NCBI RefSeq assembly: GCF_036885605.1
Contig: NZ_CP142523.1
Location: 3,658,001-3,722,000 of the forward strand
From: Janthinobacterium sp. TB1-E2
GTDB lineage: Bacteria > Pseudomonadota > Gammaproteobacteria > Burkholderiales > Burkholderiaceae_D
Direction of reading: 5' to 3'
Length of the DNA stretch: 64,000 nt
The position numbers and the translations under genes were made by a program. Below the pieces are notes generated by a model. That model was not told where the DNA came from. It ran no database searches and worked only from the letters and a program-made list of their open reading frames with translations. The first letter of the stretch is position 1. Every line of letters starts with the position of its first letter. Positions 17,406 to 26,259 of this stretch are shown here, piece by piece.

Positions 17406-17500
17406 TGTCGGATTACGCTGCGCTAATCCGACCTACGCGACCTACGCGACCAACTCACCCTGACGTAGGTCGGATTAGCGCACAGCGCGTAATCCGACAC
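17406..17500. repeat. Inverted pair of REP-like palindromes
   Basis: Two copies of a palindromic unit, 17406-17437 and 17464-17500, in opposite orientation (GTCGGATTACGC ... GCTAATCCGACCTACG against CGTAGGTCGGATTAGCGC ... GCGTAATCCGAC), separated by about 26 nt. Each unit is itself a hairpin. Such GTAGGTCGGATTAGCG repeats are widespread between genes in beta- and gammaproteobacteria and are usually mobilised by REP-associated (RAYT) transposases. None is encoded here. It sits between nadA and ybiT. Confidence 0.8.
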
Positions 17501-17516
17501 AACGTTACCCTACAAA

Positions 17517-19115
17517 TTAATCAATACCCTGGCTCTTGAGGTAATCCTCGTAATTGCCACGGTAATCGACCACTTCATCTTCCTTGATCTCGATGATGCG
17601 GTTGGCCAGCGAAGAAACGAATTCGCGGTCATGCGACACGAAGATCAGGGTGCCCGCGTATTTTTCCAGCGCGATGTTCAGGGATTCGATCGATTCCATG
17701 TCCATGTGGTTGGTCGGCTCATCGAGCATCAGTACGTTGTGGCGGCCCAGCATCAGCTTGCCGTACATCATGCGGCCTTTTTCACCGCCGGACAGCACCT
17801 TGACGGCCTTCTTGACATCGTCGCCGCCGAACAGCAAGCGGCCCAGGATGGAACGCACGGCCTGATCGTCGTCGCCCTCTTTCGTCCACTGGCCGATCCA
17901 GTCGGTCAGGTTCGTGTCCTTGGCGAAATCTTCCGTCGGGTCTTGCGGCATGTAGCCGACGTTGGCGTTTTCCGCCCACTTCACGCGGCCTTGATCAGGC
18001 TGCAAGCCGGCGATATCGCCAGCGATGCAGCGCAGCATGGTGGTCTTGCCGGCGCCGTTGGCACCGATGATGGCGATGCGTTCGCCCGCCTCGACCATGA
18101 TGGAAAAGTTCTTGAACAGCTGGCGGTCGAAACCTTTCGAGATGTTCTCGACTTCCACGGCCAGGCGGTGCAATTTCTTTTCGCCGTCGAACCGCACGAA
18201 CGGATAGGCGCGCGACGATGGCTTGATGTCGTCGACCTTGATCTTTTCGATCTGCTTGGCGCGCGACGTGGCCTGGCGGGCCTTCGACTTGTTCGCGGCG
18301 AAGCGGCGCACGAATTCCTGCAGCTCGGCAACCTTGTCTTTCGCTTTCGCGTTGTTGGCCAGCTGCTGGTTGCGCGCCTGGGTCGAGGCGAACATGTATT
18401 CGTCGTAGTTGCCTGGATAAATCTTCAGGGTGCCGTAGTCCATGTCGGCCACGTGGGTGCACACCTGGTTCAGGAAGTGGCGATCATGGGAAATGATGAT
18501 CATGGTGGAGTTGCGCTCGTTGAGCACGTCTTCCAGCCAGCGAATCGTGTTGATGTCCAGGTTATTCGTCGGCTCGTCGAGCAGCAGGATGTCCGGGTTC
18601 GAGAACAGCGCCTGCGCCAGCAGCACGCGCAGCTTCCAGCCTGGCGACACATTGCTCATCGGGCCTTGATGCAGGTCGATGGCGACACCGGCGCCCAGCA
18701 GCAGTTCGCCGGCGCGCGATTCGGCCGTGTAGCCGTCGTATTCGGACACTTTTCCTTCCAGTTCGGCCGCCTGCATGTAGTCGTCGTCCGTCGCTTCCGG
18801 GTTCGCGTAGATCGCGTCGCGCTGCTGGATGGCGGCCCACATTTCCGTGTGGCCCATCATGACGACGTCGAGGACGCGCATGTCTTCAAACGCAAACTGG
18901 TCCTGGCGCAGCTTGCCCAGGCGTTCGTTGGTATCGAGCATGACGTTGCCGCCCGACGGGTCCAGGTCGCCGCCCAGGATCTTCATGAACGTCGACTTGC
19001 CGCAGCCGTTCGCGCCGATCAAACCATAGCGGTTGCCGTCGCCGAACTTGACGGAGATATTCTCAAACAATGGCTTGGCGCCAAACTGCATCGTAATATT
19101 TGCTGTAGATAGCAT
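17517..19115 (-). CDS. ybiT: ABC-F family ATPase, YbiT type
   Basis: A soluble twin-ATPase of the ABC-F family that acts on ribosomes. The 532-aa length matches E. coli YbiT (530). Walker A sites are [18 protein letters not shown] and [19 protein letters not shown]. Both signature and Walker B regions are present ([17 protein letters not shown] with [12 protein letters not shown], and [17 protein letters not shown] with [12 protein letters not shown]). The linker [20 protein letters not shown] and [14 protein letters not shown] is the ABC-F P-site tRNA interaction motif. The non-canonical first signature (SPGWK) is characteristic of YbiT. Confidence 0.95.
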   Translation of the reverse strand: MLSTANITMQFGAKPLFENISVKFGDGNRYGLIGANGCGKSTFMKILGGDLDPSGGNVMLDTNERLGKLRQDQFAFEDMRVLDVVMMGHTEMWAAIQQRDAIYANPEATDDDYMQAAELEGKVSEYDGYTAESRAGELLLGAGVAIDLHQGPMSNVSPGWKLRVLLAQALFSNPDILLLDEPTNNLDINTIRWLEDVLNERNSTMIIISHDRHFLNQVCTHVADMDYGTLKIYPGNYDEYMFASTQARNQQLANNAKAKDKVAELQEFVRRFAANKSKARQATSRAKQIEKIKVDDIKPSSRAYPFVRFDGEKKLHRLAVEVENISKGFDRQLFKNFSIMVEAGERIAIIGANGAGKTTMLRCIAGDIAGLQPDQGRVKWAENANVGYMPQDPTEDFAKDTNLTDWIGQWTKEGDDDQAVRSILGRLLFGGDDVKKAVKVLSGGEKGRMMYGKLMLGRHNVLMLDEPTNHMDMESIESLNIALEKYAGTLIFVSHDREFVSSLANRIIEIKEDEVVDYRGNYEDYLKSQGID

Positions 19116-19325
19116 GTGATATTGGGTCTTTATTCAGTTAAAACAGCTAGTTAAATACTTTTCTCCCATTATACAGCACCCACCCTCATCACTCTATAGT
19201 GGTCCGCCGAGGGCGCCACGAGTGCATGCAGAGAAATAATGGCAAGAAAATATGATTGCCGTATTTCCATTTAGCAGATACGCTGCGCGGCATCCGTTTT
19301 CTCCCCTCCACCTTACAGGCATCAC

Positions 19326-19874
19326 TTGAAAAAAATCACCATCGCCGCCGCCGTGGCCGCCGCTGCCCTCGCTGTCACCGCCTACGCTTCGCCCTACTAT
19401 GCCTTGCACCAGATCAAGACCGCGCTGGCCGAACGCAATGCCGACGCCCTGGCCGAACACGTGGACTTCCCCGCCCTGCGCGCCAGCGTCAAGACACAAC
19501 TGGAGGCCAGCATGGCGCGCAGCATCGCGGCGACCGCCGGCAGCGACAACCCGCTGGCCGTGCTGGGCCAGTCGATCGCCAGCGCCATGCTGGGCAAGAT
19601 GGTCGACACCATGGTCTCGCCCGCAGGTGTCGTCGCGCTGGTCAACAAGAGCGCCATCAGCCCGCAGGCGGATGCGAATACGAACGCGGATACGCCCGCC
19701 GACGGCGCGCAGAAAAAGGCCGAGTATTCGGCAGGCTACGCCGGTGTGAACACCTTCGTCGTGCGCGCGAAAAATGGCAATGCACAGGACGGCGCGCTGG
19801 TCCTGCTGCGCCATGGCGTGTGGGGCTGGAAACTGAGTTCGATCGAGATTGCGTCGGCGATGGCTGCACGTTAA
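19326..19874 (+). CDS. DUF2939 domain protein, membrane-anchored or secreted
   Basis: A 182-aa protein beginning with a TTG (the N-terminus KKITIAAAVAAAALAVTAYA is a clear signal or anchor segment). The body contains SPYYALHQIKTALAERNADALAEHVDFPALRASVK, seen here as YYALHQIKTALAERNADALA then DFPALRASVKTQL, typical of DUF2939. Later GMWGWKLSSIEI-like text (HGVWGWKLSSIEI) closes the domain. Function is unknown. The next gene starts 12 nt downstream, so the two form a small operon of exported proteins. Confidence 0.82.
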   Translation: MKKITIAAAVAAAALAVTAYASPYYALHQIKTALAERNADALAEHVDFPALRASVKTQLEASMARSIAATAGSDNPLAVLGQSIASAMLGKMVDTMVSPAGVVALVNKSAISPQADANTNADTPADGAQKKAEYSAGYAGVNTFVVRAKNGNAQDGALVLLRHGVWGWKLSSIEIASAMAAR

Positions 19875-19886
19875 CCGGGAAATTTC

Positions 19887-20540
19887 ATGCTGAAACACCC
19901 AGCTTTATCGCTGGCAATCGCCCTTGCCAGCGCCACGCCACTCGCCCATGCCCTCGATGGCACGACCGGGAGCAGCCATTCTGTCACCTCGCGCATGCGG
20001 GCGGAAACATCCACGGCCGCCGATCATGACGCCCCCGCCCTGCTGCCCGTGCCCAGCGACATCTCGCTAGCCGAACTGGAGCGCCGCCTGGCATTGGGAC
20101 AGGCGCAGGCCGCTGAAAAACACCATACGAGCGCGCTCGATCCGGCAACGCTGACCGGCCTGGCGCGACAGATGGGATGCCAGGATATCGTCGGCGTGCA
20201 ACCGTTCGGTTTCCCGCCCGATCCAGCGCAGCCCACCGTCCTCAGCGGCGCCCACCTGCTGGCCCGCTGCCCGGACCGGGCCTACGTGACGATCACGGCG
20301 ATGTCGATGGCGGGCAAGACGGGCAAGCGCGCCAGCATGGCGGCGCAATCGTTCAAGCAGACGGTGGATGGCAGGCCCGCGCGGCGCCTGTACTACAAGG
20401 CGCCCAACGGTCGCCAGAAGGAAACGCTGACCATCATCGATGGCAGCTATGCGTATGCGCTTGAGTACTGGTCGCTCGACGACAGCCAGCAAGGCGGCAT
20501 GGTCGGCAAGCGCCGCATGGACACATTGACGTTGCAATAA
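19887..20540 (+). CDS. Secreted protein of unknown function
   Basis: A 217-aa protein with a signal peptide (LSLAIALASATPLAHA). No recognised domain. Visible features are a helix LAELERRLALGQAQAAEKHH, two cysteines in RQMGCQDIVG and LLARCPDRAYV that could form a disulphide, and a C-terminal beta-rich part (RRLYYKAPNGRQKETLTII, YAYALEYWSLDD). It follows the DUF2939 gene by 12 nt and probably shares its transcript. Confidence 0.72.
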   Translation: MLKHPALSLAIALASATPLAHALDGTTGSSHSVTSRMRAETSTAADHDAPALLPVPSDISLAELERRLALGQAQAAEKHHTSALDPATLTGLARQMGCQDIVGVQPFGFPPDPAQPTVLSGAHLLARCPDRAYVTITAMSMAGKTGKRASMAAQSFKQTVDGRPARRLYYKAPNGRQKETLTIIDGSYAYALEYWSLDDSQQGGMVGKRRMDTLTLQ

Positions 20541-20605
20541 TAAGCGGGCGAAAATAGTCAAAATACTGTATATTTATACAGTTATTTACTATTTGCCTGC
20601 CCAGC

Positions 20606-21052
20606 ATGCCTGCACACCCGCTCAGCGAATTACCCTACACCATCTGTGTCAGCGCCACGATCGACGTGGAGGTCGAACAAACCATCCTCGAGGGCTTGAA
20701 CGCCTATAACGATGCGATCACGGGATACCAGGACAGGCAGGTATTGAGCGTGGTCGTGCGCGACCGCGACAGCCAGCGGGTGCTGGGCGGCGCCATGGGC
20801 CGGACCTCGCTGGGCCTGCTGTTTCTCGATTTGTTTTACTTGCCCGCCGCCTTGCGAGGACTGGGCCTGGGCAGCCAGATACTGGCGCAGTTCGAAGAGG
20901 AAGGACGCCGGCGCGGCTGCGCCTCGGCGGTGCTGTACACCATCAGTTTCCAGGCGCCCGAATTTTACGAGCGCCGCGGCTGGCGCCGCTTCGGCGACAT
21001 TGCCTGCAGTCCAGAAGGGACGAGCCGGGTGTTCATGAGCAAGACCTTGTAG
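20606..21052 (+). CDS. GNAT family N-acetyltransferase
   Basis: A 148-aa single-domain acetyltransferase. The acetyl-CoA binding loop is PAALRGLGLGSQILAQFEEE, with the flanking strand LLFLDLFYLPA and the closing RRGCASAVLYTISFQAPEFY then RRGWRRFGD. The N-terminal region (LNAYNDAITGYQDRQVLSVV) resembles small-molecule or antibiotic acetyltransferases of the same architecture. The start is the ATG at 20606; no clear ribosome-binding site precedes it. Substrate unknown. Confidence 0.86.
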   Translation: MPAHPLSELPYTICVSATIDVEVEQTILEGLNAYNDAITGYQDRQVLSVVVRDRDSQRVLGGAMGRTSLGLLFLDLFYLPAALRGLGLGSQILAQFEEEGRRRGCASAVLYTISFQAPEFYERRGWRRFGDIACSPEGTSRVFMSKTL

Positions 21053-21121
21053 GCTGTAAACAGCAGTGGCTGGCTGCAAAGCTGCCGCCAGCCACTGTCA
21101 ACCACGGTCAACAAGCGCTGC

Positions 21122-21814
21122 TTACATGCCCAGCGACTTGAGCAGGTCGGCGTTGTCGTCGTCTTCCGGTTCCGCCGCAGGTGCGGGGGCGGCGTTCCGT
21201 TCGCGGTTCGCGAATTCGCCATCCATCAGCGAGTCGGCATCGACTTCGCGCGAATCGAAATCGTGCAGCTTGATGAACTCGGTACGGTCGATCGCCAGTT
21301 CCAGGTAGAAAATATTGTTCTTTTCCGTGTAGAAAGTGACGCGACGCATTTCCGGGCGGTCCAGCGGGGTGTCGACGCTGAGCATCACCTGCTTGTTCAG
21401 CACCAGCATCTTCGGCTGGCTCTGGGTGATGTTCGTTTGCAGCTCGCGGCGTACCTTGCCCGTAAAGTCGCCCACGATCTGGTTCATCAGCTCGCCCATG
21501 ATGTTCGACACTTCGTCCGACGTGTAGAAACTGGCCAGTTCCGACTTCGGCATACCCATGTGCAACATGTAGCGCTCGTAGATTTCCATCGCCGTATCGG
21601 CGGCAAAATTGAGCACGACCAGGCCCGTGAAACCGCCATCGAACATCACGAAGCAGCCGATGTCCGGCTTCAGGCCCGTCTTGGTGATGCGCTGCACCAT
21701 GCCCGAATAATTGACCTTGCTTTGCGTTGCAACGTTTAGCACCCGAACCACCGAGTTGCACAAACTCATCAACAAATCTTCTGTACCGTACACAACATCC
21801 TTTTCTGCATCCAT
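21122..21814 (-). CDS. DUF3334 protein, CheC/CheX-like
   Basis: A 230-aa protein of the DUF3334 family. The layout (two ADTAMEIYERYMLHMGM-like helices, the polar YTSDEVSNIMGELMNQIVGD and the strand NNIFYLELAIDRTEFI) resembles the CheC/CheX phosphatase fold, with an E-N pair in SNIMGELMNQ as seen there. A role in chemotaxis or c-di-GMP signalling is therefore possible but unproven. The C-terminal tail is acidic (EPEDDDNADLL). The ATG at 21814 follows AGGAGAGG at good spacing; a TTG two codons upstream is less likely. Confidence 0.78.
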   Translation of the reverse strand: MDAEKDVVYGTEDLLMSLCNSVVRVLNVATQSKVNYSGMVQRITKTGLKPDIGCFVMFDGGFTGLVVLNFAADTAMEIYERYMLHMGMPKSELASFYTSDEVSNIMGELMNQIVGDFTGKVRRELQTNITQSQPKMLVLNKQVMLSVDTPLDRPEMRRVTFYTEKNNIFYLELAIDRTEFIKLHDFDSREVDADSLMDGEFANRERNAAPAPAAEPEDDDNADLLKSLGM

Positions 21815-22118
21815 GAGCAACCTCTCCTACTATTTTAAAGATGACAGCACTGTTCCCTGCCCGCCGCGAGCCGAAACACGACCGTTTCGCTCAGCAAGCG
21901 GACGACTTCACCTTTGCATGCCTGACCTTGCGTGGCAGCGCGCGCCGCGTTGCCGCCGGCCCGAACCGCCCTCTTACCTTTTTCTGTATAGAAATAAGTA
22001 TCATGCGCAGAATACCGAGATGTAACATTTCCGTCCAGCCATACCTGCATTTACTTGACGATCTGTGCGGAAATACCATACCTGGCCAGGTCACGGGCAT
22101 GGTCGCAGGAAAAAGTGA
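21815..22118. other. Intergenic region upstream of the DUF3334 gene
   Basis: About 300 nt between two minus-strand genes. A short plus-strand open frame of 93 codons exists, but it has no ribosome-binding site and no recognisable similarity. The stretch near 21980-22015 is relatively AT-rich and is a plausible place for the minus-strand promoter of the DUF3334 gene. No clear hairpin or repeat was found. Confidence 0.5.
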
Positions 22119-22376
22119 CTAGAAATCAAGTGCGCGCAACACCACGCCGCTGACCAGCAGATCGCGGCTCAGGTAGGAGAAGGCACGCTGGCCGATGCGC
22201 AGGCGGTGAGTGTCGAAGATGGCCAGCAAGTCGCCGCCCTGCCCCTGGTCCAGGCTGTGCAATGCCGTGACGGTGATGCGGCACGTCTTTTCCGCCCCGA
22301 AGACGGACAAGTGGAAGCGGATGGCGTCACCCGCCTGCTCGAGCGCGATGCTGTCGCGGAGAATTTCATAGGGCAT
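22119..22376 (-). CDS. Small DUF1488-like protein
   Basis: An 85-aa protein starting MPYEILRDSIALEQAG. The pattern IRFHLSVFGAEKTCRITVTA, then LLAIFDTHRLRIGQRAFSYL and a terminal VVLRALDF resembles DUF1488 proteins, where a short beta strand with a cysteine is followed by a helix. The ATG at 22376 follows CAGGAG by about 10 nt; the longer frame upstream lacks similarity. Function unknown. It is divergent from the 557-aa gene at 22625. Confidence 0.65.
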   Translation of the reverse strand: MPYEILRDSIALEQAGDAIRFHLSVFGAEKTCRITVTALHSLDQGQGGDLLAIFDTHRLRIGQRAFSYLSRDLLVSGVVLRALDF

Positions 22377-22624
22377 GGCCGGGCGGCTCCTGGCAAGGTT
22401 GTCGCGGCAATGGCGCAAGCTCGGCGCCATTTCCCGCTGGGAATACGCCGAGAATAGCGGCAAGGTGCGCAAGCTACCGTCTGCCACCGAACATAAGTGC
22501 ATACCAGTAGTCGCTCGTGTGTGGCCCTTGTTGCAGCCAGGCATGGCACCTAAAATAGTGTTTTATATTAAACATGATCGTGACGGCAAGCGATGGCACC
22601 GTCGCCCACAATGCAAGGAAGTCA

Positions 22625-24298
22625 ATGAGCACACTGTTAGAGCAGGCAACGGGGGAAATGATGGCAGCCGTAGAAGAGTGGTTTGTCGAGCGCCTGAAGC
22701 GCACCGACCTGGAAAGCGCCGTGAATCGCACCACCTTACAAATGGGCATCTTCAACGAGTTATTGCTCGACTACAAACCTGGACGCAGCATGGCCGACGA
22801 TTTCCAGCTGGCCGATGCCGAGGATTTCGCACCAAGGAGGACGCCATCGCGCCTCGATGAAGCCGTCGTGCGCGACATCATCGCGCCCCAACTGGTTGCC
22901 ATTGTGCTAGCGAAGCTGGAAACACTGGCGGACACGCCCCTGATCGACTACCGCTTCAACTTTCGCGGCAAATTCCAGACGGCACAGGGCATGCTGCACC
23001 TGAACCTGCTCGACTACGTCAACGAAGGCAAGCGCAAGACCCTGCTCGAGCGCATACACAGCTACGTCACGCAAAAACTTGAACACGGCAAGCGGCCAAC
23101 GAAAAAGCTGGAAACCTTCTTCCTGTCGCGCCACCTGCTCGATCCCCAGCTGTTTCCGCAGCCCGATATCGGCTGGACGCTGGCGCAATTCGAACGCATC
23201 GAGCAGCTGAACAAATCACGCCCGCAGGCGCTGGCCGAACATCGCGGCGATATCATCCGGGCCGTGTCGGCCTGGGCGGAAAATCAATTCCTGCCGCAGT
23301 TCTATGATGTGCGGCAATCGAGCTACCGCAGCGCGGAATACAGCTTGAAGGCGGGCGCGGCGCCAGACGCGCAGGCGCTGGCGCCGATCGACCTGCTGCT
23401 GTATGGCGCCGTCATGATCTTGCGGCACGAACCGAGCTATGCCAAATCGACAGGCCTCAAATTCCTGGAAATCGCGCGCGAACTGGGCAGCGAACGGGCC
23501 GTGCGCATGCTCAAGGAAGGCAGCGGCACCTTCCCCGATGCCGACATCCACGTGAAAAACGCGCTGCTGGAATGCCGCGCCAACGATGTGTTTGCCACGA
23601 TCAACATCACCATCACACAGGAAGAGGAAGGCGCGTATGCGCAGGTGCTGGCCTTCATCACGCATCTGCTGCAAGCCGGTTTCCCGAAAAGCTACCAGAT
23701 CAAGCTCAAATCCAAGGTCAAGGCATATTTGCCGATCAAGGGACTGGCCAAATCCGATACGCACCGCTTCTTTGCCAACGCCCTCGCCCATGCGTCCCTG
23801 CGGCCGCAACTGGAAGCGTATGCGCGCGCCGCCATCGAGCAATTCGAATTCTATGCCGACACGGAAGGCGAAAAGAATTGCATGCCCGGCAGCTATGCCG
23901 TGTTTGGGCTAGGCTTGCTCGATGCCAGCTATTTCCCGCTGGTGCAGCACTACATGGCCAACGTCGACGAGGAACACCAGTCCGTGCAGGACCAGTTCAC
24001 GGCGGCCTTCGCCGAACAACATGGCGTCACGCGCGACTCCGCCCCCGTTCTGGCGGCGTGCCTGCGCGCGTGCACGGATAACGCAAAGGTCAGGATCCAG
24101 GCGGAACTGGAGGATGTCGAGAAGCTGGAACTGTTCTGCCAGCAACTGCAAGGGCTGGACGGCTATCTGGTCGAGCACATGCTGTATCCGGTCTGGGGCA
24201 AGCTGGAAAAACTGGCGGCACTGGCGCGCAAGGCGGAAGGCCGGCGCAAGGAGCTGCTGCTGGCCTTGCTTGAAGCGGCCAGCAAGGCGCACGCCTGA
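22625..24298 (+). CDS. Large uncharacterised protein (possibly DUF6138 family)
   Basis: A 557-aa soluble protein with no signal peptide or membrane segment and no motif I recognise with certainty. It may belong to the DUF6138 family. Notable parts are an N-terminal helical region, the segment GLKFLEIARELGSERAVRML followed by GSGTFPDADIHVKNALLECR, and a later ENCMPGSYAVFGLGLLD, all of which look like conserved structural blocks. It is rich in aromatic and acidic residues. Starts at ATG 22625 (AAGGAAG before it). Possibly co-transcribed with the secreted protein downstream, though a TATAAT lies between them. Confidence 0.72.
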   Translation: MSTLLEQATGEMMAAVEEWFVERLKRTDLESAVNRTTLQMGIFNELLLDYKPGRSMADDFQLADAEDFAPRRTPSRLDEAVVRDIIAPQLVAIVLAKLETLADTPLIDYRFNFRGKFQTAQGMLHLNLLDYVNEGKRKTLLERIHSYVTQKLEHGKRPTKKLETFFLSRHLLDPQLFPQPDIGWTLAQFERIEQLNKSRPQALAEHRGDIIRAVSAWAENQFLPQFYDVRQSSYRSAEYSLKAGAAPDAQALAPIDLLLYGAVMILRHEPSYAKSTGLKFLEIARELGSERAVRMLKEGSGTFPDADIHVKNALLECRANDVFATINITITQEEEGAYAQVLAFITHLLQAGFPKSYQIKLKSKVKAYLPIKGLAKSDTHRFFANALAHASLRPQLEAYARAAIEQFEFYADTEGEKNCMPGSYAVFGLGLLDASYFPLVQHYMANVDEEHQSVQDQFTAAFAEQHGVTRDSAPVLAACLRACTDNAKVRIQAELEDVEKLELFCQQLQGLDGYLVEHMLYPVWGKLEKLAALARKAEGRRKELLLALLEAASKAHA

Positions 24299-24326
24299 AG
24301 TGTGCAACGTTATGACTTTCACCATC

Positions 24327-24332
24327 TATAAT
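24327..24332 (+). promoter_or_regulatory. -10 element before the secreted protein gene
   Basis: A perfect TATAAT followed by GCGGGC, 64 nt upstream of the ATG at 24396. No good -35 was identified at 17 nt. Confidence 0.4.
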
Positions 24333-24395
24333 GCGGGCGCCGAAATTGCCGAAAAGCATCTTTTGGCGCCTGACATTGAATCATGGAGAAAACAC

Positions 24396-25076
24396 ATGCA
24401 CAAGCCATTTCCTGCCGCCAGACTGCTGGCCGCCACCCTCGCCGCCGCGCTGATGCAGCCCGCCATGGCGGCTGAACCCACTGCCGTCGAACTGGCGCCG
24501 CTGGCCGTCGCCGACCTGTATATCAAGACCATCATCAACCAGGATGAAGCCAGCGTCGCCAAACTCAACGCCTACCTGCGCCCCACGCGCCTGGCGGGCC
24601 ATCAAAGCGCCGAATACGCGTCGTACAGCGCCCTGAAGGCAGCGGACGCCCAGTTTCCAACGCAAACAGGCAAGCTGATCGCCGACCTGTTCCCCGCCGA
24701 CATGCGCGCAGCCGTCACGCCGGCCGCCGAACTGCTGGCCGCCAATGTCATCGCCGCCAAGAATGGCGCCGTGTGCCAGGCCACCAAGGCGGACCCCGTG
24801 ACGGTGCAAAACGGCATGCAAACGACGGCCGTCAGCTTCGAATGCCAGGTCGTCAAGGTGCCCGTGGCATGGGCGCCTGCCGCCCAGCAACTGGCGAAGA
24901 GCGGCTGCAAGGTCGAGCAATGCACGGCCGGCCTGCAAAAGATCGCCGCAACCTACACGAGCTCGCCAAAGCAGACATGGCGCGCCGTGTTTGCCGTCAG
25001 CCGCGAAAAGAACTCGGAAGCCTGGCGCAACGATTTCGCGCGCGAAACCTTCGATGAAATCTGGGAATACCTGTAA
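24396..25076 (+). CDS. Secreted protein of unknown function
   Basis: A 226-aa exported protein with a signal peptide (LLAATLAAALMQPAMAAEP). The mature part has two cysteines in NGAVCQATKAD and SFECQVVKV and two in KSGCKVEQCTAGLQKIAATY, suggesting two disulphides. No known domain was recognised. The start at 24396 is supported by GGAGA 6 nt upstream. The following small gene begins 25 nt after its stop. Confidence 0.72.
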   Translation: MHKPFPAARLLAATLAAALMQPAMAAEPTAVELAPLAVADLYIKTIINQDEASVAKLNAYLRPTRLAGHQSAEYASYSALKAADAQFPTQTGKLIADLFPADMRAAVTPAAELLAANVIAAKNGAVCQATKADPVTVQNGMQTTAVSFECQVVKVPVAWAPAAQQLAKSGCKVEQCTAGLQKIAATYTSSPKQTWRAVFAVSREKNSEAWRNDFARETFDEIWEYL

Positions 25077-25101
25077 TCCTTCACGGAGCTATACACTGCC
25101 G

Positions 25102-25434
25102 ATGGACAAGCCCAAACTGACCCCAGTCGCCCAGCCCGCAGGCCAGGCTTTGCTGCGCCTGCTTGCCCCCGAGCATGTGGAGGTCACGCTGGGCGCGCAA
25201 GTGCTGGCGCAAGATCTGCACGCCCTGTACGGCAAGCAATTGCTGGCACTGCTGCGCCGGCTGCGTGCCGCCCAGTCCAACCAGCAACACTATGCGGGCG
25301 CCAGCGTCGAGCAGGCCGAACAGCTGTTCGGCGCCGCCATCGCCGCCGTCAAGGCCGAGCTGGCCACGCGCCCTCATATTCCCAACAAGCAGGAAGCCAA
25401 GGCCTTGCGCCAGGCGACGGCAAAAAAGCGCTGA
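25102..25434 (+). CDS. Small cytoplasmic protein of unknown function
   Basis: A 110-aa alanine- and glutamine-rich helical protein (LLRRLRAAQSNQQHYAGASV, QLFGAAIAAVKAELATRP) with a basic C-terminus ending ATAKKR. No domain recognised, no signal peptide. The ATG follows CGGAGC at a rather long distance. Likely same transcript as the preceding secreted protein. Confidence 0.6.
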   Translation: MDKPKLTPVAQPAGQALLRLLAPEHVEVTLGAQVLAQDLHALYGKQLLALLRRLRAAQSNQQHYAGASVEQAEQLFGAAIAAVKAELATRPHIPNKQEAKALRQATAKKR

Positions 25435-25496
25435 CCGAGGCACAAGCCGGACGCCGGCAAGACCATCCCGTGCGCGCTTCCACGCCAGCCCCCTCC

Positions 25497-25502
25497 TATA
25501 AT
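25497..25502 (+). promoter_or_regulatory. -10 element before the secreted protein at 25539
   Basis: TATAAT, 37 nt upstream of the ATG at 25539, in the context CTCCTATAATCGG. Confidence 0.4.
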
Positions 25503-25538
25503 CGGAAGCTCTTCTGTTTCCGCCATTGAAAGACGCCC

Positions 25539-26174
25539 ATGTCCACACGATCTTCCCGCCGCGTATTGAGCGCCCTTGCTTTCACCGGCCTGGCCGCCAT
25601 GCAGGTGGCCCATGCCCAAGCTACCGGCCCCATCGACGCGCGCGCCGTCTGGCAGGAACGCTCGCTGTCGGCTTGCCGCAGCGAACAATCGCCGACGGCG
25701 CCCGACGTCTGCCTGCTGCGCACCATGCAGCGCAGCGGCGCGCGTCCGCAAGCCATCGCCGCCGCCAGGATGCTGGTCAAGGCAAACAAGGCGGGCTTCA
25801 TCTCGGCCTGGCGTCCGCTGGGCAAGGCGGCCCTGGCCACCGTCACCTATCCGTTTCGCGCCAACACGAATGAAGGCACCTTGCTGATCGGCAGCGATGG
25901 CGCGGCCATCGACGTCGACGAAGGTTCCGTGCGCGAGGAAGACCGCGCCACACCGGCCTGGCGCGCGTTTGCCGCCGCCCATCCGGACTCCGTCCCGTTT
26001 GCGCCCGCCGATTTCGTCGGCAGCACGGCCACCGACGATGGCGGCCAGCGCCTGCTGTTTTCCACGCCCCTGATGACCTGCCATGCCTGCGCCGAGGATG
26101 GCGCGCTGCTGGTTGCCTACACGGTCGACAAGGCCGGCATCGTGCGCGATCGGCAACTCTTGACGATCAAGTAA
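25539..26174 (+). CDS. Secreted protein of unknown function
   Basis: A 211-aa protein with a signal peptide (VLSALAFTGLAAMQVAHAQ). The mature protein contains four cysteines (SACRSEQ, DVCLLRT, and TCHACAED in CxxC arrangement). The CxxC near the C-terminus could be a redox or metal site. The segment VTYPFRANTNEGTLLIG is beta-rich. No known domain is recognised. It has its own -10 box upstream and is followed by the esterase gene 85 nt downstream. Confidence 0.72.
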   Translation: MSTRSSRRVLSALAFTGLAAMQVAHAQATGPIDARAVWQERSLSACRSEQSPTAPDVCLLRTMQRSGARPQAIAAARMLVKANKAGFISAWRPLGKAALATVTYPFRANTNEGTLLIGSDGAAIDVDEGSVREEDRATPAWRAFAAAHPDSVPFAPADFVGSTATDDGGQRLLFSTPLMTCHACAEDGALLVAYTVDKAGIVRDRQLLTIK

Positions 26175-26259
26175 TGCTGCCTCAAAGATAAGATAGAATC
26201 GCCCGATGGCATGTCCATACGCGTACATGCCATCGATCCAACTCTTATCACAGGAAAAC

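Noticed and set aside
17631-19112. Long plus-strand open frame antisense to ybiT
   Set aside because: Codon usage in GC-rich genes leaves the opposite strand open. The translation has repeated low-complexity His/Arg/Val/Gln stretches and no recognisable domain, while the ybiT gene is fully explained.
21841-22122. 93-codon open frame between the DUF3334 and DUF1488-like genes
   Set aside because: No ribosome-binding site, no similarity and odd composition; treated as intergenic.
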